DNA of 64,000 bases from Alkalihalobacillus sp. LMS39 (GCF_022812285.1 NZ_CP093300.1:1860001-1924000), one strand, 5' to 3'. Counted from the stretch's first letter, positions 25,684-34,853 are shown. Translations and numbers: made by a program. The notes: generated by a model not told the origin, from the sequence alone.

Positions 25684-27105
25684 ATGACGGAATACCGAAT
25701 TGAACGAGATTTATTAGGTGAAAAAGAAGTTCCAAAAGATGCGTATTATGGTATACAAACGATGCGAGCGAAAGAAAATTTCCCGATTACCGGATATCCG
25801 CCCCATAAGGAGCTTATTCGTGCATTTGGCTATGTAAAGAAAGCGGCAGCATTAGCCAATGCCGATGTAGGTGGATTAAATAAAAAATTAGCAGATGCGA
25901 TTGTAAAAGCGAGTGAAGAAGTGATCGCTGGAGATTTTGATGACCAATTTATCGTGGACTCCATTCAAGGAGGAGCAGGAACATCCTTTAATATGAATGC
26001 AAATGAAGTCATTGCAAACCGTGCGATTGAACACCTCGGTGGAAATAAAGGCGATTATATGAAATTGAGTCCAAACACTCATGTCAATATGGCACAATCT
26101 ACAAACGACGCATTTCCAACTGCTATTCATATTGCTTGTTTATCATTAGCCAAAGGCTTAACTCAATCATTGTCTGACTTAATTCAAGAATTCGAAAAGA
26201 AAGCAAAAGAGTTTGATTCCGTTATTAAAATGGGACGAACTCATTTACAGGATGCTGTTCCTATTCGACTAGGGCAGGAATTTGGTGCATATTGTCGTGT
26301 GTTAACTCGTGATTCACAACGAATTAAAGGCTCAATCAGTCACTTATACGAAATTAACATGGGGGCTACAGCTGTTGGTACGGGATTAAATGCCAAACCA
26401 GAGTATATTGAAAAGGTAGCGAAGCATTTAGCAGAAATTACAGATATGCCATTCCAAACAGCTGAAGACCTTGTTGATGCAACTCAAAATACAGATGCGT
26501 ATACAGAGCTTTCGAGTGCTTTAAAAATTCTTGCGATTAACTTATCAAAAATCGCAAATGACCTACGTTTAATTAGCTCTGGACCGAAAACAGGAATTAA
26601 CGAAATTAACTTACCGCCACGCCAACCTGGGTCATCTATTATGCCAGGAAAAGTCAATCCGGTCATGTGCGAAGTCATGAACCAAATTTCGTTCCAAGTC
26701 ATTGGAAATGACCATACAATCAGCCTTGCTTCTGAAGCTGGCCAGCTTGAGTTAAACGTGATGGAACCTGTATTAGTCTTTAACTTACTACAATCACTTT
26801 CGATATTACAAAATGGAATGACGGTATTTAGAAAATATGCAATTGAAGGAATTACAGCCAATATCGAGCATTGTAGAGATATGGTAGAGCGAAGTGTTGG
26901 AGTCATTACGGCCATTAATCCTCATGTTGGCTATGAAGTAGCAACACGTGTGGCTAAAGAAGCACTTCAAGAAAATCGTTCGGTTCGTGAAATTTGTCTT
27001 GAGCGTGGGATTCTTTCAGAAGAAGAATTAAATGAAATCCTCGATCCAATTGAAATGACAAATCCTGGTATAGCGGGAGCAAAGTTTATTTATCGGACGC
27101 AATAA
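25684..27105 (+). CDS. aspA: aspartate ammonia-lyase
   Basis: A 473-residue enzyme of the aspartase/fumarase superfamily. RDLLGEKEVPKDAYYGIQT at the N-terminus, THLQDAVPIRLGQEF near 190 and the signature GSSIMPGKVNPVMCE near 320, with the catalytic Ser of the flexible loop in GSS. The YYGIQTxRAxENF start and INMGATAVGTGLNA favour aspartase over fumarase. It converts L-aspartate to fumarate and ammonia. Ribosome site AAAAGGGG. A repeat (R2) begins 8 bp after the stop. Confidence 0.88.
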   Translation: MTEYRIERDLLGEKEVPKDAYYGIQTMRAKENFPITGYPPHKELIRAFGYVKKAAALANADVGGLNKKLADAIVKASEEVIAGDFDDQFIVDSIQGGAGTSFNMNANEVIANRAIEHLGGNKGDYMKLSPNTHVNMAQSTNDAFPTAIHIACLSLAKGLTQSLSDLIQEFEKKAKEFDSVIKMGRTHLQDAVPIRLGQEFGAYCRVLTRDSQRIKGSISHLYEINMGATAVGTGLNAKPEYIEKVAKHLAEITDMPFQTAEDLVDATQNTDAYTELSSALKILAINLSKIANDLRLISSGPKTGINEINLPPRQPGSSIMPGKVNPVMCEVMNQISFQVIGNDHTISLASEAGQLELNVMEPVLVFNLLQSLSILQNGMTVFRKYAIEGITANIEHCRDMVERSVGVITAINPHVGYEVATRVAKEALQENRSVREICLERGILSEEELNEILDPIEMTNPGIAGAKFIYRTQ

Positions 27106-27113
27106 CAAGTGAC

Positions 27114-27297
27114 GTTCGGACATGTATTCCGTTATTTTATAAAAAGTGAGCAAAACTCTTTCCTTTTCGGACATATATTCCGTTACTTTATGAAATTTTG
27201 AGGAATCTACCAAGTATTCATGGAGATAACGGTACTCGTGTCCGATAGCCTTTTGCAAAAGGCATTTTTACTTACAATAACGGAACCAATGTCCGAT
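27114..27297. repeat. quadripartite CGGACAT/TTCCG repeat, copy R2
   Basis: Direct units at 27115 and about 27166, inverted units at about 27225 and 27275. Centres of the first two are GTA and ATA. Unit 3 is diverged (CGGTACTCGTGTCCG). It begins 9 bp after the aspA stop. Confidence 0.9.
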
Positions 27298-27327
27298 AAT
27301 AAGACAGCTTCCCGAATCAATGTAAAT

Positions 27328-27359
27328 AAAGGGTGCCCTCGTGCATCCTTTTTCTTTTT
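27328..27359 (+). terminator. terminator downstream of aspA and R2
   Basis: AAAGGGTGC / GCATCCTTT stem with a CCTCGT-type loop, followed by a T-rich run. Confidence 0.65.
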
Positions 27360-27499
27360 CTGCTTTAAACAAGAAATAGTCATTGTTGTTCTAAAAAAAA
27401 AATGAGATAATGTACTATATTTTGAAACGAAAGTCTGTAAATGACGTATGTATATATATTCAAGAATAGAAATAGAGAAAAAAAGGAGGGAGGAATCCA

Positions 27500-28624
27500 G
27501 TGGGACGGGTTATTGTAGGAATTTTAGTTGCTTGTGTAATAGTATTAACGGGCTGTCAAGGAAGCTTTCCCTATGCGAAAGACGCACCGCCCCTCCATTT
27601 GGATCCTCAAAGAAAAGCAGCAATTGTTGGCATTTCCATTGAACAATGGTTGCCAATTGAAGTCAATCCATTTAGTTTTGTTCAAGTGAGTGAATGGTTA
27701 TCAGATCATGAACTGCTGCTCTTGTTTGATGAAAATGAAGTGTCGACTTTGCAAAGGGCCAGTATTGAAACAGGAAATCAAGAAGATTTTTTTTCAGTAG
27801 ATGAACCTATACTTAAAGTGGAGGCAAATGCAGACCACTCCTTATTTGCGATTCAAACGGCATCCGAGGATTTTAAAGCTCCATTGTATGTAGTTGATCA
27901 GTCAGGTACACTTATTTATGAAAATAATAATCTTGGTGAAGATTATAGTTTGTATTGGAATCCATACCAGACCGATGAGATGATTATTGTTTCATATTTA
28001 CCAGATTGGGAATTTGAAGTGTATCATCTATATGTAAACGAAAATCGTCTTCTCCCCCTTCCAATCGAGCAAACCTTTTTCCAATGGTTAGGGCCAACAA
28101 AGGTGGGATATTTAGATTGGCATCCATATGAACCGAGTTTTGAAGCTCCATTGATGACCGTTGATTTAGAGACGCAAGAAAGAAACAAAATGTTTGACGA
28201 TGTCATTGCAGCTTTTTCTTTTGAGAATGACTACTATATGACGATTACAGTCGATGACCCAACAAATCCGATGTCGGTTTATACGTTTTACCAAGATGGG
28301 CATGTCTTATCCACATTGGAAGTCCCGAATTTAAATACATATTCGGAACAATGGTGGATTCCATTCTATGCTTTCGATGCTGAACATTATCAGTTTTATT
28401 ATTTACGCCCATTTTATAGTGGTGATTTTTATGGATATGATGCAGGGTATCAACTCATGAAGTACGATATTTTAAAAGGGGAAGAAACAGTCATTATCGA
28501 AGTAGACCAACATATCCCGATTAAGATCGGTCCAAATGGACAATGGTTGTTACTTGGTCATCAGCTTGACAAAATTGTAAATATTGAGAAAAAAGAAACT
28601 CAAGCAGTTACCGAACTCAAATAG
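27500..28624 (+). CDS. yqgU: lipoprotein, YqgU-like
   Basis: A 374-residue lipoprotein. The N-terminal hydrophobic segment ends in the lipobox LTGCQG, lipidated Cys near residue 19. The remainder is hydrophilic and beta-rich, with repeated short W/Y-rich strands that suggest a beta-propeller-like fold. A GTG start follows AAAAGGAGGGAGG. Position after glcK fits yqgU, a lipoprotein of unknown function in Bacillus subtilis, and homology is inferred from position and type. It precedes the TPP riboswitch and is not part of the thi operon. Confidence 0.75.
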   Translation: MGRVIVGILVACVIVLTGCQGSFPYAKDAPPLHLDPQRKAAIVGISIEQWLPIEVNPFSFVQVSEWLSDHELLLLFDENEVSTLQRASIETGNQEDFFSVDEPILKVEANADHSLFAIQTASEDFKAPLYVVDQSGTLIYENNNLGEDYSLYWNPYQTDEMIIVSYLPDWEFEVYHLYVNENRLLPLPIEQTFFQWLGPTKVGYLDWHPYEPSFEAPLMTVDLETQERNKMFDDVIAAFSFENDYYMTITVDDPTNPMSVYTFYQDGHVLSTLEVPNLNTYSEQWWIPFYAFDAEHYQFYYLRPFYSGDFYGYDAGYQLMKYDILKGEETVIIEVDQHIPIKIGPNGQWLLLGHQLDKIVNIEKKETQAVTELK

Positions 28625-28670
28625 TTGTATTCTAATGAGATTATGTCATAATAAAATAAAGACCAATTAC

Positions 28671-28756
28671 ATGACTAGGGGTGCCAAGTGGCTGAGAAAA
28701 AGGAACATCCTTTTACCCTTGAACCTGATCTGGATCACCCCAGCGTAGGAAAGTCG
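28671..28756 (+). promoter_or_regulatory. TPP riboswitch (THI element)
   Basis: Conserved THI-box blocks in order: GGGGTGCC, then GCTGAGA, then TACCCTTGAACCTGATCTGG, then CACCCCAGCGTAGGAAAGTC. P1 is closed by GACT near 28673 and AGTC near 28751. It binds thiamine pyrophosphate and controls the thi operon; a terminator hairpin follows, so control is probably by transcription termination. Confidence 0.96.
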
Positions 28757-28776
28757 ACTAATGATGTTATTTGTTT

Positions 28777-28807
28777 AGCCGTAATCCACTCGTTGGGTAC
28801 GGCTTTT
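28777..28807 (+). terminator. regulated terminator of the TPP riboswitch
   Basis: AGCCGTA / TACGGCT stem with a 15-nt loop followed by TTTTC, between the aptamer and thiE. Likely the expression platform. Confidence 0.75.
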
Positions 28808-28836
28808 CATATACGAAAAAAGGCAGGGATTAAAAG

Positions 28837-29469
28837 ATGAGAGAATTTACATTATACGCAATTACAGGAGAACAGTTTCATCCTGGTCGAAAGATGATTG
28901 ATGTGATGGAAGAGGCGATTCTAGGTGGCGCTGATATTATTCAACTGCGTGACAAGAAAAGCAGTAAACGAGAAGTGCTACAAAAAGCAAAAGAGCTTCG
29001 TGCTTTAACGAAAAAACATGATGTCCTATTTATTGTGAATGATCATATTGATGTTGCTTTAGCTGTCGATGCAGATGGTATTCATATTGGACAAGATGAC
29101 TTACCTTTAGAAGAGGCAAGAAAAATAGTAGGGCCTACAAAAATCATTGGGATTTCTACTCATGCGATAGAAGAAGCGCGTGAAGCTGAACAAAATGGAG
29201 CAGATTATATAGGGGTAGGTCCTGTATTTGAAACAAAAAGCAAGGAAGATGTCGTCGACCCTGTATCAACACAATATGTGCATCAAGTGGCACAAGAAAT
29301 TACGATTCCGTTTGTTGCGATTGGCGGAATTAAACTTCACAATGTCGACCAAGTATTACAAGCTGGTGCGACACGGATTTGTGCTATTAGTGAAATTGTT
29401 GGAGCAGAGGATGTCAAAGGCGTTTGTGAGACATTTATAGAAAAAATAAAGGGTGAGAAGCAATCATGA
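28837..29469 (+). CDS. thiE: thiamine phosphate synthase
   Basis: A 210-residue TIM-barrel enzyme joining HMP-PP and the thiazole phosphate to give thiamine phosphate. Active-site motifs: QLRDKK near residue 37, VNDHIDVALAVDADGIHIGQDD near 69-90, GVGPVFETKSKEDV near 128 and AIGGI near 163. The paralogue TenI, in this place in Bacillus subtilis, usually lacks some of these, so ThiE is favoured. First gene after the riboswitch. It overlaps thiS by 4 bp. Confidence 0.87.
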   Translation: MREFTLYAITGEQFHPGRKMIDVMEEAILGGADIIQLRDKKSSKREVLQKAKELRALTKKHDVLFIVNDHIDVALAVDADGIHIGQDDLPLEEARKIVGPTKIIGISTHAIEEAREAEQNGADYIGVGPVFETKSKEDVVDPVSTQYVHQVAQEITIPFVAIGGIKLHNVDQVLQAGATRICAISEIVGAEDVKGVCETFIEKIKGEKQS

Positions 29470-29663
29470 AGTTAATCATTAATGGAGAGGACATACAGCT
29501 TGATGTGAAAACATTAGATGAAGTCGTGAAACATTATGAGCTGGAACAAAACTTAGTTGTAACAGAAGTAGATGGTACGATAATTGATAGAACAAATTGG
29601 TCAGAAACAGAATTGAAAGACGGGATGAGAATTGAACTTGTCCATTTTGTAGGAGGAGGATGA
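29466..29663 (+). CDS. thiS: sulfur carrier protein ThiS
   Basis: A 65-residue ubiquitin-like protein starting [20 protein letters not shown] and ending in the required C-terminal GGG, the site of thiocarboxylation. It overlaps thiE (ATGA) and ends inside the ribosome site of thiG. Confidence 0.94.
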   Translation: MKLIINGEDIQLDVKTLDEVVKHYELEQNLVVTEVDGTIIDRTNWSETELKDGMRIELVHFVGGG

Positions 29664-29668
29664 TGAAC

Positions 29669-30448
29669 ATGAAAAAAGATCCACTTATTATTGGAGGAAA
29701 AGAGTTATCCTCTCGCTTTTTTATTGGGACAGGACGATATCCTAATCCATTCGTTCAAAACGAAGCGATTAAAGCGTCAGGTGCAGAAGTGCTAACCTTT
29801 GCGATTCGTCGTGTCAACTTAGAATCACCTGATGAAGATGCTATCTTGCAACATTTAGAAGGGCAAACATTCACGTATTTACCGAATACATCAGGTGCGA
29901 AAACAGCAGAAGAAGCCATTCGAATTGCTCGATTAGCAAAAGCAAGCGGATTAAGTGATTGGATTAAAGTTGAAATTAGTGTAAATGAAAAAACATTATT
30001 GCCTGATCCGATTGAAACGTTAAAGGCAACAGAAGTGTTAGCAAAAGAAGGATTCACTGTTCTTCCATACACATCAGATGACCCTGTATTATGCAAGCGC
30101 CTAGAAGAGGCTGGAGCTGCTGCGGTTATGCCTGGTGCTGCACCAATTGGGACAGGATTAGGTATTTTAAATCCATATAACTTATCGCTCATTGTGGAAG
30201 AAGCAAATGTGCCGATTATCGTTGATGCGGGGCTAGGTTCAGCAGGGGATGTGGCACAAGCGATGGAACTTGGAGTTGATGGTGTTTTAATGAATACCCC
30301 AGTAGCAAAAGCAAAAGATCCTGTCAGAATGGCACAAGCGATGAAACTCGCCATTGAAGCCGGTAGACATTCTTATTTAGCTGGACGAATTCAAAAGAAA
30401 CGCTATGCAACAGCAAGCAGTGCATTTGAATCATATATTTCAAAATAG
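29669..30448 (+). CDS. thiG: thiazole synthase
   Basis: A 259-residue TIM-barrel enzyme forming thiazole phosphate from deoxyxylulose phosphate, dehydroglycine and ThiS thiocarboxylate. GTGRY near residue 20, WIKVEIS with the likely Schiff-base Lys near 100, [13 protein letters not shown] near 150 and [17 protein letters not shown] near 185. Start chosen at 29669, about 9 bp after AGGAGGAGG; in-frame ATGs at 29660 and 29663 are too close to that site. Confidence 0.94.
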   Translation: MKKDPLIIGGKELSSRFFIGTGRYPNPFVQNEAIKASGAEVLTFAIRRVNLESPDEDAILQHLEGQTFTYLPNTSGAKTAEEAIRIARLAKASGLSDWIKVEISVNEKTLLPDPIETLKATEVLAKEGFTVLPYTSDDPVLCKRLEEAGAAAVMPGAAPIGTGLGILNPYNLSLIVEEANVPIIVDAGLGSAGDVAQAMELGVDGVLMNTPVAKAKDPVRMAQAMKLAIEAGRHSYLAGRIQKKRYATASSAFESYISK

Positions 30449-30469
30449 GTTGTAAAAGAGGGATCGCAA

Positions 30470-31579
30470 ATGGGAGAGCGTGTCGTCATTTTAGGTGGAG
30501 GAATTATCGGACTGGCATCAGCATTTGAATGTCAACGACGCGGACACGAAGTGACAATAGTTGAAAAAGTTCGGTGTGGGGGACAAGCTACCGGCGCAGC
30601 AGCTGGGATGTTAGCCCCTTACTCAGAAATCGGGGAAGACCCGGATGATTTTTTCCGATTATGCTTAGAAAGTTTACACTTATATCCACAATGGCAACAA
30701 GATATTAAAGACATATCAAATGTTGACTTTGAGTACACGAATTCAGGTAGCTTGCATTGTGTTTATCATGACGCCGATTTATTAGCGTTAGAAAGCCGTC
30801 AGCAATGGCAAGGAGAATTTGGGGCTGATGCTAGGATTTTATCAGGAGAAGAACTTTTTCGATTAGAGCCGGAACTATCAAAGGAAATCATTGCGGCGAT
30901 GTATTATCCAGAAGAAAGTCACGTATATGCTCCTGATTATGCGAAATCATTGGAAGTCGCTTGTCGCAATCTTGGAGTTGCCATCTATGATGAATTAGAA
31001 GAAGTTTCGATTACGAGTTGGCAAGAGGAAATTGAAGTCAAAGCAAAAGATGGACGAACCTTTACTGGCGACCGTCTTATCATTAGTAGTGGGGCATGGT
31101 CAAAGGAATTGGAAGACACGTTTGACATCTCGATTCCTGTTTATCCGATTCGTGGGCAGATTTGTGCTTATCCTCTCCCCGTAGGAAAAGTGAAGCATAT
31201 TATTTATACGAGTCAAGGCTACCTCGTACCAAAAGGAAATGGAACGATTGTTAATGGGGCGTCTGAAGACATTGCAGGCTTTCAAACATCTGTTACAGAT
31301 AAAGGAATTGCACGCTTAACAAATTGGAACAAGCATGTTCTACCTTTTCTAGAGCAAGAAACACCATTTCATACTTGGGCAGGATTACGTCCAGCTACAC
31401 AAGATGGTTATCCATTGCTAGGACAACTTTCAAGAGCTCCGCATATTATTTTTGCGACTGGACATTATCGAAATGGCATTTTATTAAGTCCTGTTACCGG
31501 TCATATTGTCGCTGATATTCTCGAACAAAAAAAAGAAAGAGTTCCACTCGGAATTTTTCATCCAGAACGGTTTAGTTAA
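30470..31579 (+). CDS. thiO: glycine oxidase ThiO
   Basis: A 369-residue FAD enzyme oxidising glycine to the imine used in thiazole formation. The FAD motif VVILGGGIIGLASAFE is at residues 4-19, with GGQATGAAAGMLAPYSE near 39 and a C-terminal TWAGLRPATQDGYPLLG / FATGHYRNGILLSP region typical of the family. In this oxygen-dependent form no thiH is needed. The ribosome site is AAGAGGGATCG. Between thiG (22 bp) and thiD (13 bp) in the operon. Confidence 0.93.
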   Translation: MGERVVILGGGIIGLASAFECQRRGHEVTIVEKVRCGGQATGAAAGMLAPYSEIGEDPDDFFRLCLESLHLYPQWQQDIKDISNVDFEYTNSGSLHCVYHDADLLALESRQQWQGEFGADARILSGEELFRLEPELSKEIIAAMYYPEESHVYAPDYAKSLEVACRNLGVAIYDELEEVSITSWQEEIEVKAKDGRTFTGDRLIISSGAWSKELEDTFDISIPVYPIRGQICAYPLPVGKVKHIIYTSQGYLVPKGNGTIVNGASEDIAGFQTSVTDKGIARLTNWNKHVLPFLEQETPFHTWAGLRPATQDGYPLLGQLSRAPHIIFATGHYRNGILLSPVTGHIVADILEQKKERVPLGIFHPERFS

Positions 31580-31592
31580 AAGGAGGGATATT

Positions 31593-32393
31593 ATGTTTAA
31601 AGCATTAACAATAGCAGGATCAGATAGTGGTGGAGGAGCAGGAATCCAAGCAGATTTAAAAACGTTTCAAGAGTTAGGTGTTTTTGGAACAAGTGCGATT
31701 ACAGCTTTAACCGCTCAAAATACACTTGGAGTTCATGGAGTATATCCACAGTCACTGGAAGCAATCGAAGCGCAAATTGATGCGGTTTTATCAGATATTG
31801 GAACAGATGCAGTGAAAACAGGAATGCTGTTTTCTGCTGACATTATTACACTCGTTGCGAAAAAAATGTTGCATTACGATGTGAAAAATATTGTTGTTGA
31901 CCCTGTGATGATTGCAAAAGGGGGAGCTTCGTTATTGCAGGAAGAAGCGGTAGAAGCTCTTATTTCAGACTTGCTACCGATTGCAACCGCCATTACGCCT
32001 AATTTGCCGGAAGCTGCGAAAATTTTAAAGATAGATGAAATTTCTTCCTTAGCAGAAATGGAACAAGCGGCCAAACAGCTTCATCAGTTAGGGCCAAAAT
32101 ATGTTGTACTAAAAGGCGGTCATCTTCACAATGGTGATGCTACAGATGTCGTGTTTGATGGAAATGAAATTACATATTTTAAGCATGAGCGAATCGAAAC
32201 GAAACATACACACGGAACAGGATGTACGTTTGCCGCTGCTTTAGCCGCTGAATTAGCAAAAGGGGAAGAAATTCGACAAGCTGTTGCAACAGCAAAAGAA
32301 TTTATAACCGAAGCGATAACACATTCCTTAGCAATTGGCACGGGAATTGGACCAACAAACCATGCAGCATATAAACAAAAGAAGTCAATATAA
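31593..32393 (+). CDS. thiD: hydroxymethylpyrimidine (phosphate) kinase
   Basis: A 266-residue ribokinase-fold kinase phosphorylating HMP and HMP-P. Motifs: TIAGSDSGGGAGIQADLKTF at the N-terminus, VVDPVMIAKGG near 103, and KHTHGTGCTFAAALAAELA near 210 containing the anion hole and catalytic Asp-equivalent region. The start at 31593 follows AAAGGAGGG at 9 bp; longer in-frame starts lie within thiO. Last recognised enzyme of the operon. Confidence 0.94.
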   Translation: MFKALTIAGSDSGGGAGIQADLKTFQELGVFGTSAITALTAQNTLGVHGVYPQSLEAIEAQIDAVLSDIGTDAVKTGMLFSADIITLVAKKMLHYDVKNIVVDPVMIAKGGASLLQEEAVEALISDLLPIATAITPNLPEAAKILKIDEISSLAEMEQAAKQLHQLGPKYVVLKGGHLHNGDATDVVFDGNEITYFKHERIETKHTHGTGCTFAAALAAELAKGEEIRQAVATAKEFITEAITHSLAIGTGIGPTNHAAYKQKKSI

Positions 32394-32430
32394 ACATACC
32401 GTCGTTCGAAAAAGAGAGGGGATATAAGTT

Positions 32431-33027
32431 ATGTTAAATGGAAATAAAGTTGTCATTATCTTACCTCTTCTTGTTGTAGCTTTCATTTTTTATGGTGGCT
32501 ATTCTTATTGGCAGTCCATAGGTAGTGTAACAAATGAGGAATTAAGCCAATATGTGAATTTTGATCATAACCTTCAGCCTAGAAATGAGCAGTTTATCTT
32601 AACAAGTGAATGGGAATGGACAGAAATGCCGGCCGAAGGGTTAATTGGAACCGATTATATCGGTGTCTCCTTACTTGATGCAAACGGACAACAACTTGAG
32701 GATGTCTCATTTGTGAATGGAAAAGTGGAGTTATTTTACGGAAATAAAGTCATTTATGAAGCCGAGGGAACTCCTGTTGAAAACGGGTTTTTGTTTTCAT
32801 TTCCAAATGAAATGATTGAACATGAAGCCTTTGGAAATCATGGACGGATTACTGTTTCTTTTCAGGGAGCTGAATATATCAATGGTGAGCGGGTAGCTAT
32901 TAGTTACCTTCACACATGGGGAGAACATGAACCGTTACAATTGGAAGATGCACGTTTTCTAGTGACAACTTTAGATAAATCAACGATACCGCATTGGATT
33001 TTGGAACAGACAGTAGAGATTCCGTAA
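32431..33027 (+). CDS. membrane-anchored protein of unknown function
   Basis: A 198-residue protein with an N-terminal hydrophobic anchor (about 5-25) and a hydrophilic beta-rich domain (W-rich NEQFILTSEWEWTEM near 50). No Cys for lipidation. AGAGAGGGG precedes the ATG. It lies 37 bp after thiD and 22 bp before the DUF1385-YqgV fusion with no terminator, so it is probably in the TPP-controlled transcript. I do not recognise a domain. Confidence 0.75.
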   Translation: MLNGNKVVIILPLLVVAFIFYGGYSYWQSIGSVTNEELSQYVNFDHNLQPRNEQFILTSEWEWTEMPAEGLIGTDYIGVSLLDANGQQLEDVSFVNGKVELFYGNKVIYEAEGTPVENGFLFSFPNEMIEHEAFGNHGRITVSFQGAEYINGERVAISYLHTWGEHEPLQLEDARFLVTTLDKSTIPHWILEQTVEIP

Positions 33028-33049
33028 CGCTTGAGAGGAGATAAGAACA

Positions 33050-34162
33050 TTGTTAATTCGAGGCATTTCTTTTCAAAAAGGCGTTTTTTTTATTGGGAAA
33101 GATTATGTTTCATGCGCATATAGTGATAACGGGAAGTTGATAAAAGAATGGGTCAAGCCATTAGAAGCGAGTACGGCTCTTGTCATGGCAAGATTGGTGT
33201 TTTTTTCCATGCCTTTATGGTACAAAATTTTAACGGCTATCCTGATTAGCTTAGTCGTTATCCCAAAAATAGGCCATGCCATTTACCCAGACTTTATCCC
33301 GTTTTACGGACTGCCAGATTATGTCTTGCTTTATTATGCTTTTGGTACCCATTTTATTTTTCCAACACAATTAAAGAAATATCATGGTGCCGAGCATAAA
33401 GTATTTAGTGATAGAGGAATGAAACGTATGGCTCGCTTGTACCAGATTAGGAAAGCAGCAATCACAAACCGTTTTTGTTCCACGAATTTGGTAGTTGTTT
33501 ATTTTTCACTTGTTCTTGTTGGAAGTATAGTATTGTCATTCCTATTTCCACCCGCACAGGCGATAATGTGGGCTTCGTATAGTGCTGTGTTTATTAGTCC
33601 CCCAGTAAACAAGGCTTTAAAGTATCGAGCGTTAACATGGGTGCGTTCGTATGTTTTAGCGGTATCGTATTTTTTACAAAAAAAAGTGACAACGATGGAA
33701 CCAGAACGACATCATATGATAACGGCGATTCGTTCTTATCGTGGCTTAGCAAAAGCAGAGTTTCCTGAAGCATTAGTTGTGAAACGAAAACAAAAAGTGG
33801 AGGAAAAGAAGATGGCGATTGTCGATGTAACGATTATTCCAATTGGAACGGAAAATGCGAGTGTAAGCGAGTATGTCGCTGACATCCACCATGTGTTAGA
33901 AGGGTATGGAGAGAAAATAAAATTTCAGTTAACACCGATGAGTACAATTATAGAAGGAGAATTACCTGTGTTGTTTGAAGTGATTCAAGCGATACATGAA
34001 GTTCCATTTAAAGCCGGAATTAACCGAGTAGCGACAAATATTCGCATTGATGACCGTAGAGACAAGCCTTCATCGATGGAAGGAAAAGTAGAAGCAGTTC
34101 AAACAAAAATAGCAGCAAAAAAACAAGAGGACGATGGCGCAAGTAAAAACGAGGAATTATAA
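33050..34162 (+). CDS. DUF1385-like membrane protein fused to a YqgV/MTH1187 thiamine-binding-type domain
   Basis: A 370-residue protein in two parts. Residues about 1-250 resemble DUF1385 membrane proteins: N-terminal soluble segment, two membrane helices (about 55-100), the signature YHGAEHKVF near 113, then NRFCST in place of the usual HPRCGT, and a second hydrophobic pair (about 145-185). Residues about 255-345 are a YqgV/MTH1187 (UPF0045) domain: MAIVDVTIIPIGTENASVSE..., the family that binds thiamine or its pyrimidine. A TTG start follows GAGAGGAG. A perfect internal site, GGAGG 8 bp before the ATG at 33812, could also give the C-terminal domain alone. The thi-operon position supports a thiamine-related role, which is an inference. 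Confidence 0.82.
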   Translation: MLIRGISFQKGVFFIGKDYVSCAYSDNGKLIKEWVKPLEASTALVMARLVFFSMPLWYKILTAILISLVVIPKIGHAIYPDFIPFYGLPDYVLLYYAFGTHFIFPTQLKKYHGAEHKVFSDRGMKRMARLYQIRKAAITNRFCSTNLVVVYFSLVLVGSIVLSFLFPPAQAIMWASYSAVFISPPVNKALKYRALTWVRSYVLAVSYFLQKKVTTMEPERHHMITAIRSYRGLAKAEFPEALVVKRKQKVEEKKMAIVDVTIIPIGTENASVSEYVADIHHVLEGYGEKIKFQLTPMSTIIEGELPVLFEVIQAIHEVPFKAGINRVATNIRIDDRRDKPSSMEGKVEAVQTKIAAKKQEDDGASKNEEL

Positions 34163-34193
34163 AAAAACAAGGGTGTCGCAAATGCGACACCCT
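34161..34193 (-). terminator. terminator, chiefly of the leftward tRNA-Gln
   Basis: GGGTGTCGCA / TGCGACACCC, 10-bp stem with a 2-nt loop. Read on the minus strand it is followed by TTGTTTTTTTA, a good U-tract. On the plus strand the tract is poor, so it may only partly stop the thi transcript. Confidence 0.82.
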
Positions 34194-34200
34194 CTATGTA

Positions 34201-34275
34201 TGGCTGGGCTAGCTGGATTCGAACCAACGCATGACGGAGTCAAAGTCCGTTGCCTTACCGCTTGGCTATAGCCCA
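34201..34275 (-). tRNA. tRNA-Gln (TTG)
   Basis: On the minus strand: acceptor TGGGCTA / TAGCCCA, anticodon TTG in loop CTTTGAC, T-loop GGTTCGAATCC, encoded CCA. Solitary, with its terminator 8 bp beyond the CCA. Confidence 0.95.
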
Positions 34276-34371
34276 CTGCCTCGCTGCTACATTTATATTA
34301 TGGTCGGATCCGCGTTCTTTTATACAAAAAAATGTGCACTTTTTTAAAAGCAGAAAGTGAGGAAAAATTAC

Positions 34372-34821
34372 ATGCCTGAGCTTGAAATACACACACTAAC
34401 GAAAGAAAATGAAGCTATCGCTCGTGCGATTATTTTGGAAGGTTTTTTAGAAAGGTTCGGTTTTATCGATCATTCCTTTAATCCCGACTTAAAAGACCTT
34501 GTAAATTCCTACACAAAAGACGGTTGCGTTTTTTTCACAGGTGCACATCATGGCGAAATTGTTTGTACGGGAGCATTGCAAAAAGAAACAAACGAAATCG
34601 TTCGGATTGCAAGGATGTCGGTAAAAAAAGAGTGCCGACAAAGAGGATTCGCGAAAATAATGATAAAGCATTTAGAACAAAAAGCAAAGCAGTCTGGTTA
34701 CAAAAACATTGTGTTAGAAACAAATCGCTCTTGGGAAAGTGCGATACATTTTTATAAAAAGGTTGGGTATCAAATCGAACACATTGATGAAACTCAGTGT
34801 CACTTTTATAAAAAAATATAA
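34372..34821 (+). CDS. GNAT family acetyltransferase
   Basis: A 149-residue protein of the acetyl-CoA-dependent N-acetyltransferase fold: RMSVKKECRQRGFAKIMIKH near residue 78 (the R/QxxGxG/A acetyl-CoA loop), a conserved VLETNRSWESAIHFYKKVGY motif near 108 and a typical beta4-alpha3 order. Substrate unknown. The start at 34372 follows GTGAGG at a good distance; an in-frame GTG at 34357 is inside that site. Confidence 0.84.
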   Translation: MPELEIHTLTKENEAIARAIILEGFLERFGFIDHSFNPDLKDLVNSYTKDGCVFFTGAHHGEIVCTGALQKETNEIVRIARMSVKKECRQRGFAKIMIKHLEQKAKQSGYKNIVLETNRSWESAIHFYKKVGYQIEHIDETQCHFYKKI

Positions 34822-34852
34822 AAAAACACCGCCCATTTTAATAAAGGCGGTG
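34819..34852 (-). terminator. terminator of the 37-residue leftward gene
   Basis: CACCGCC / GGCGGTG stem with a 12-nt loop. On the minus strand it ends in a run of T (GTTTTTTTATA) and begins 1 bp after the stop codon. It can also terminate the convergent acetyltransferase gene. Confidence 0.82.
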
Positions 34853-34853
34853 A

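Noticed and set aside
29755-30354. 199-residue leftward frame inside thiG.
   Set aside because: It is the antisense of a clearly conserved thiG; no ribosome site or family match, only Ala/Ser/Thr-rich antisense sequence.
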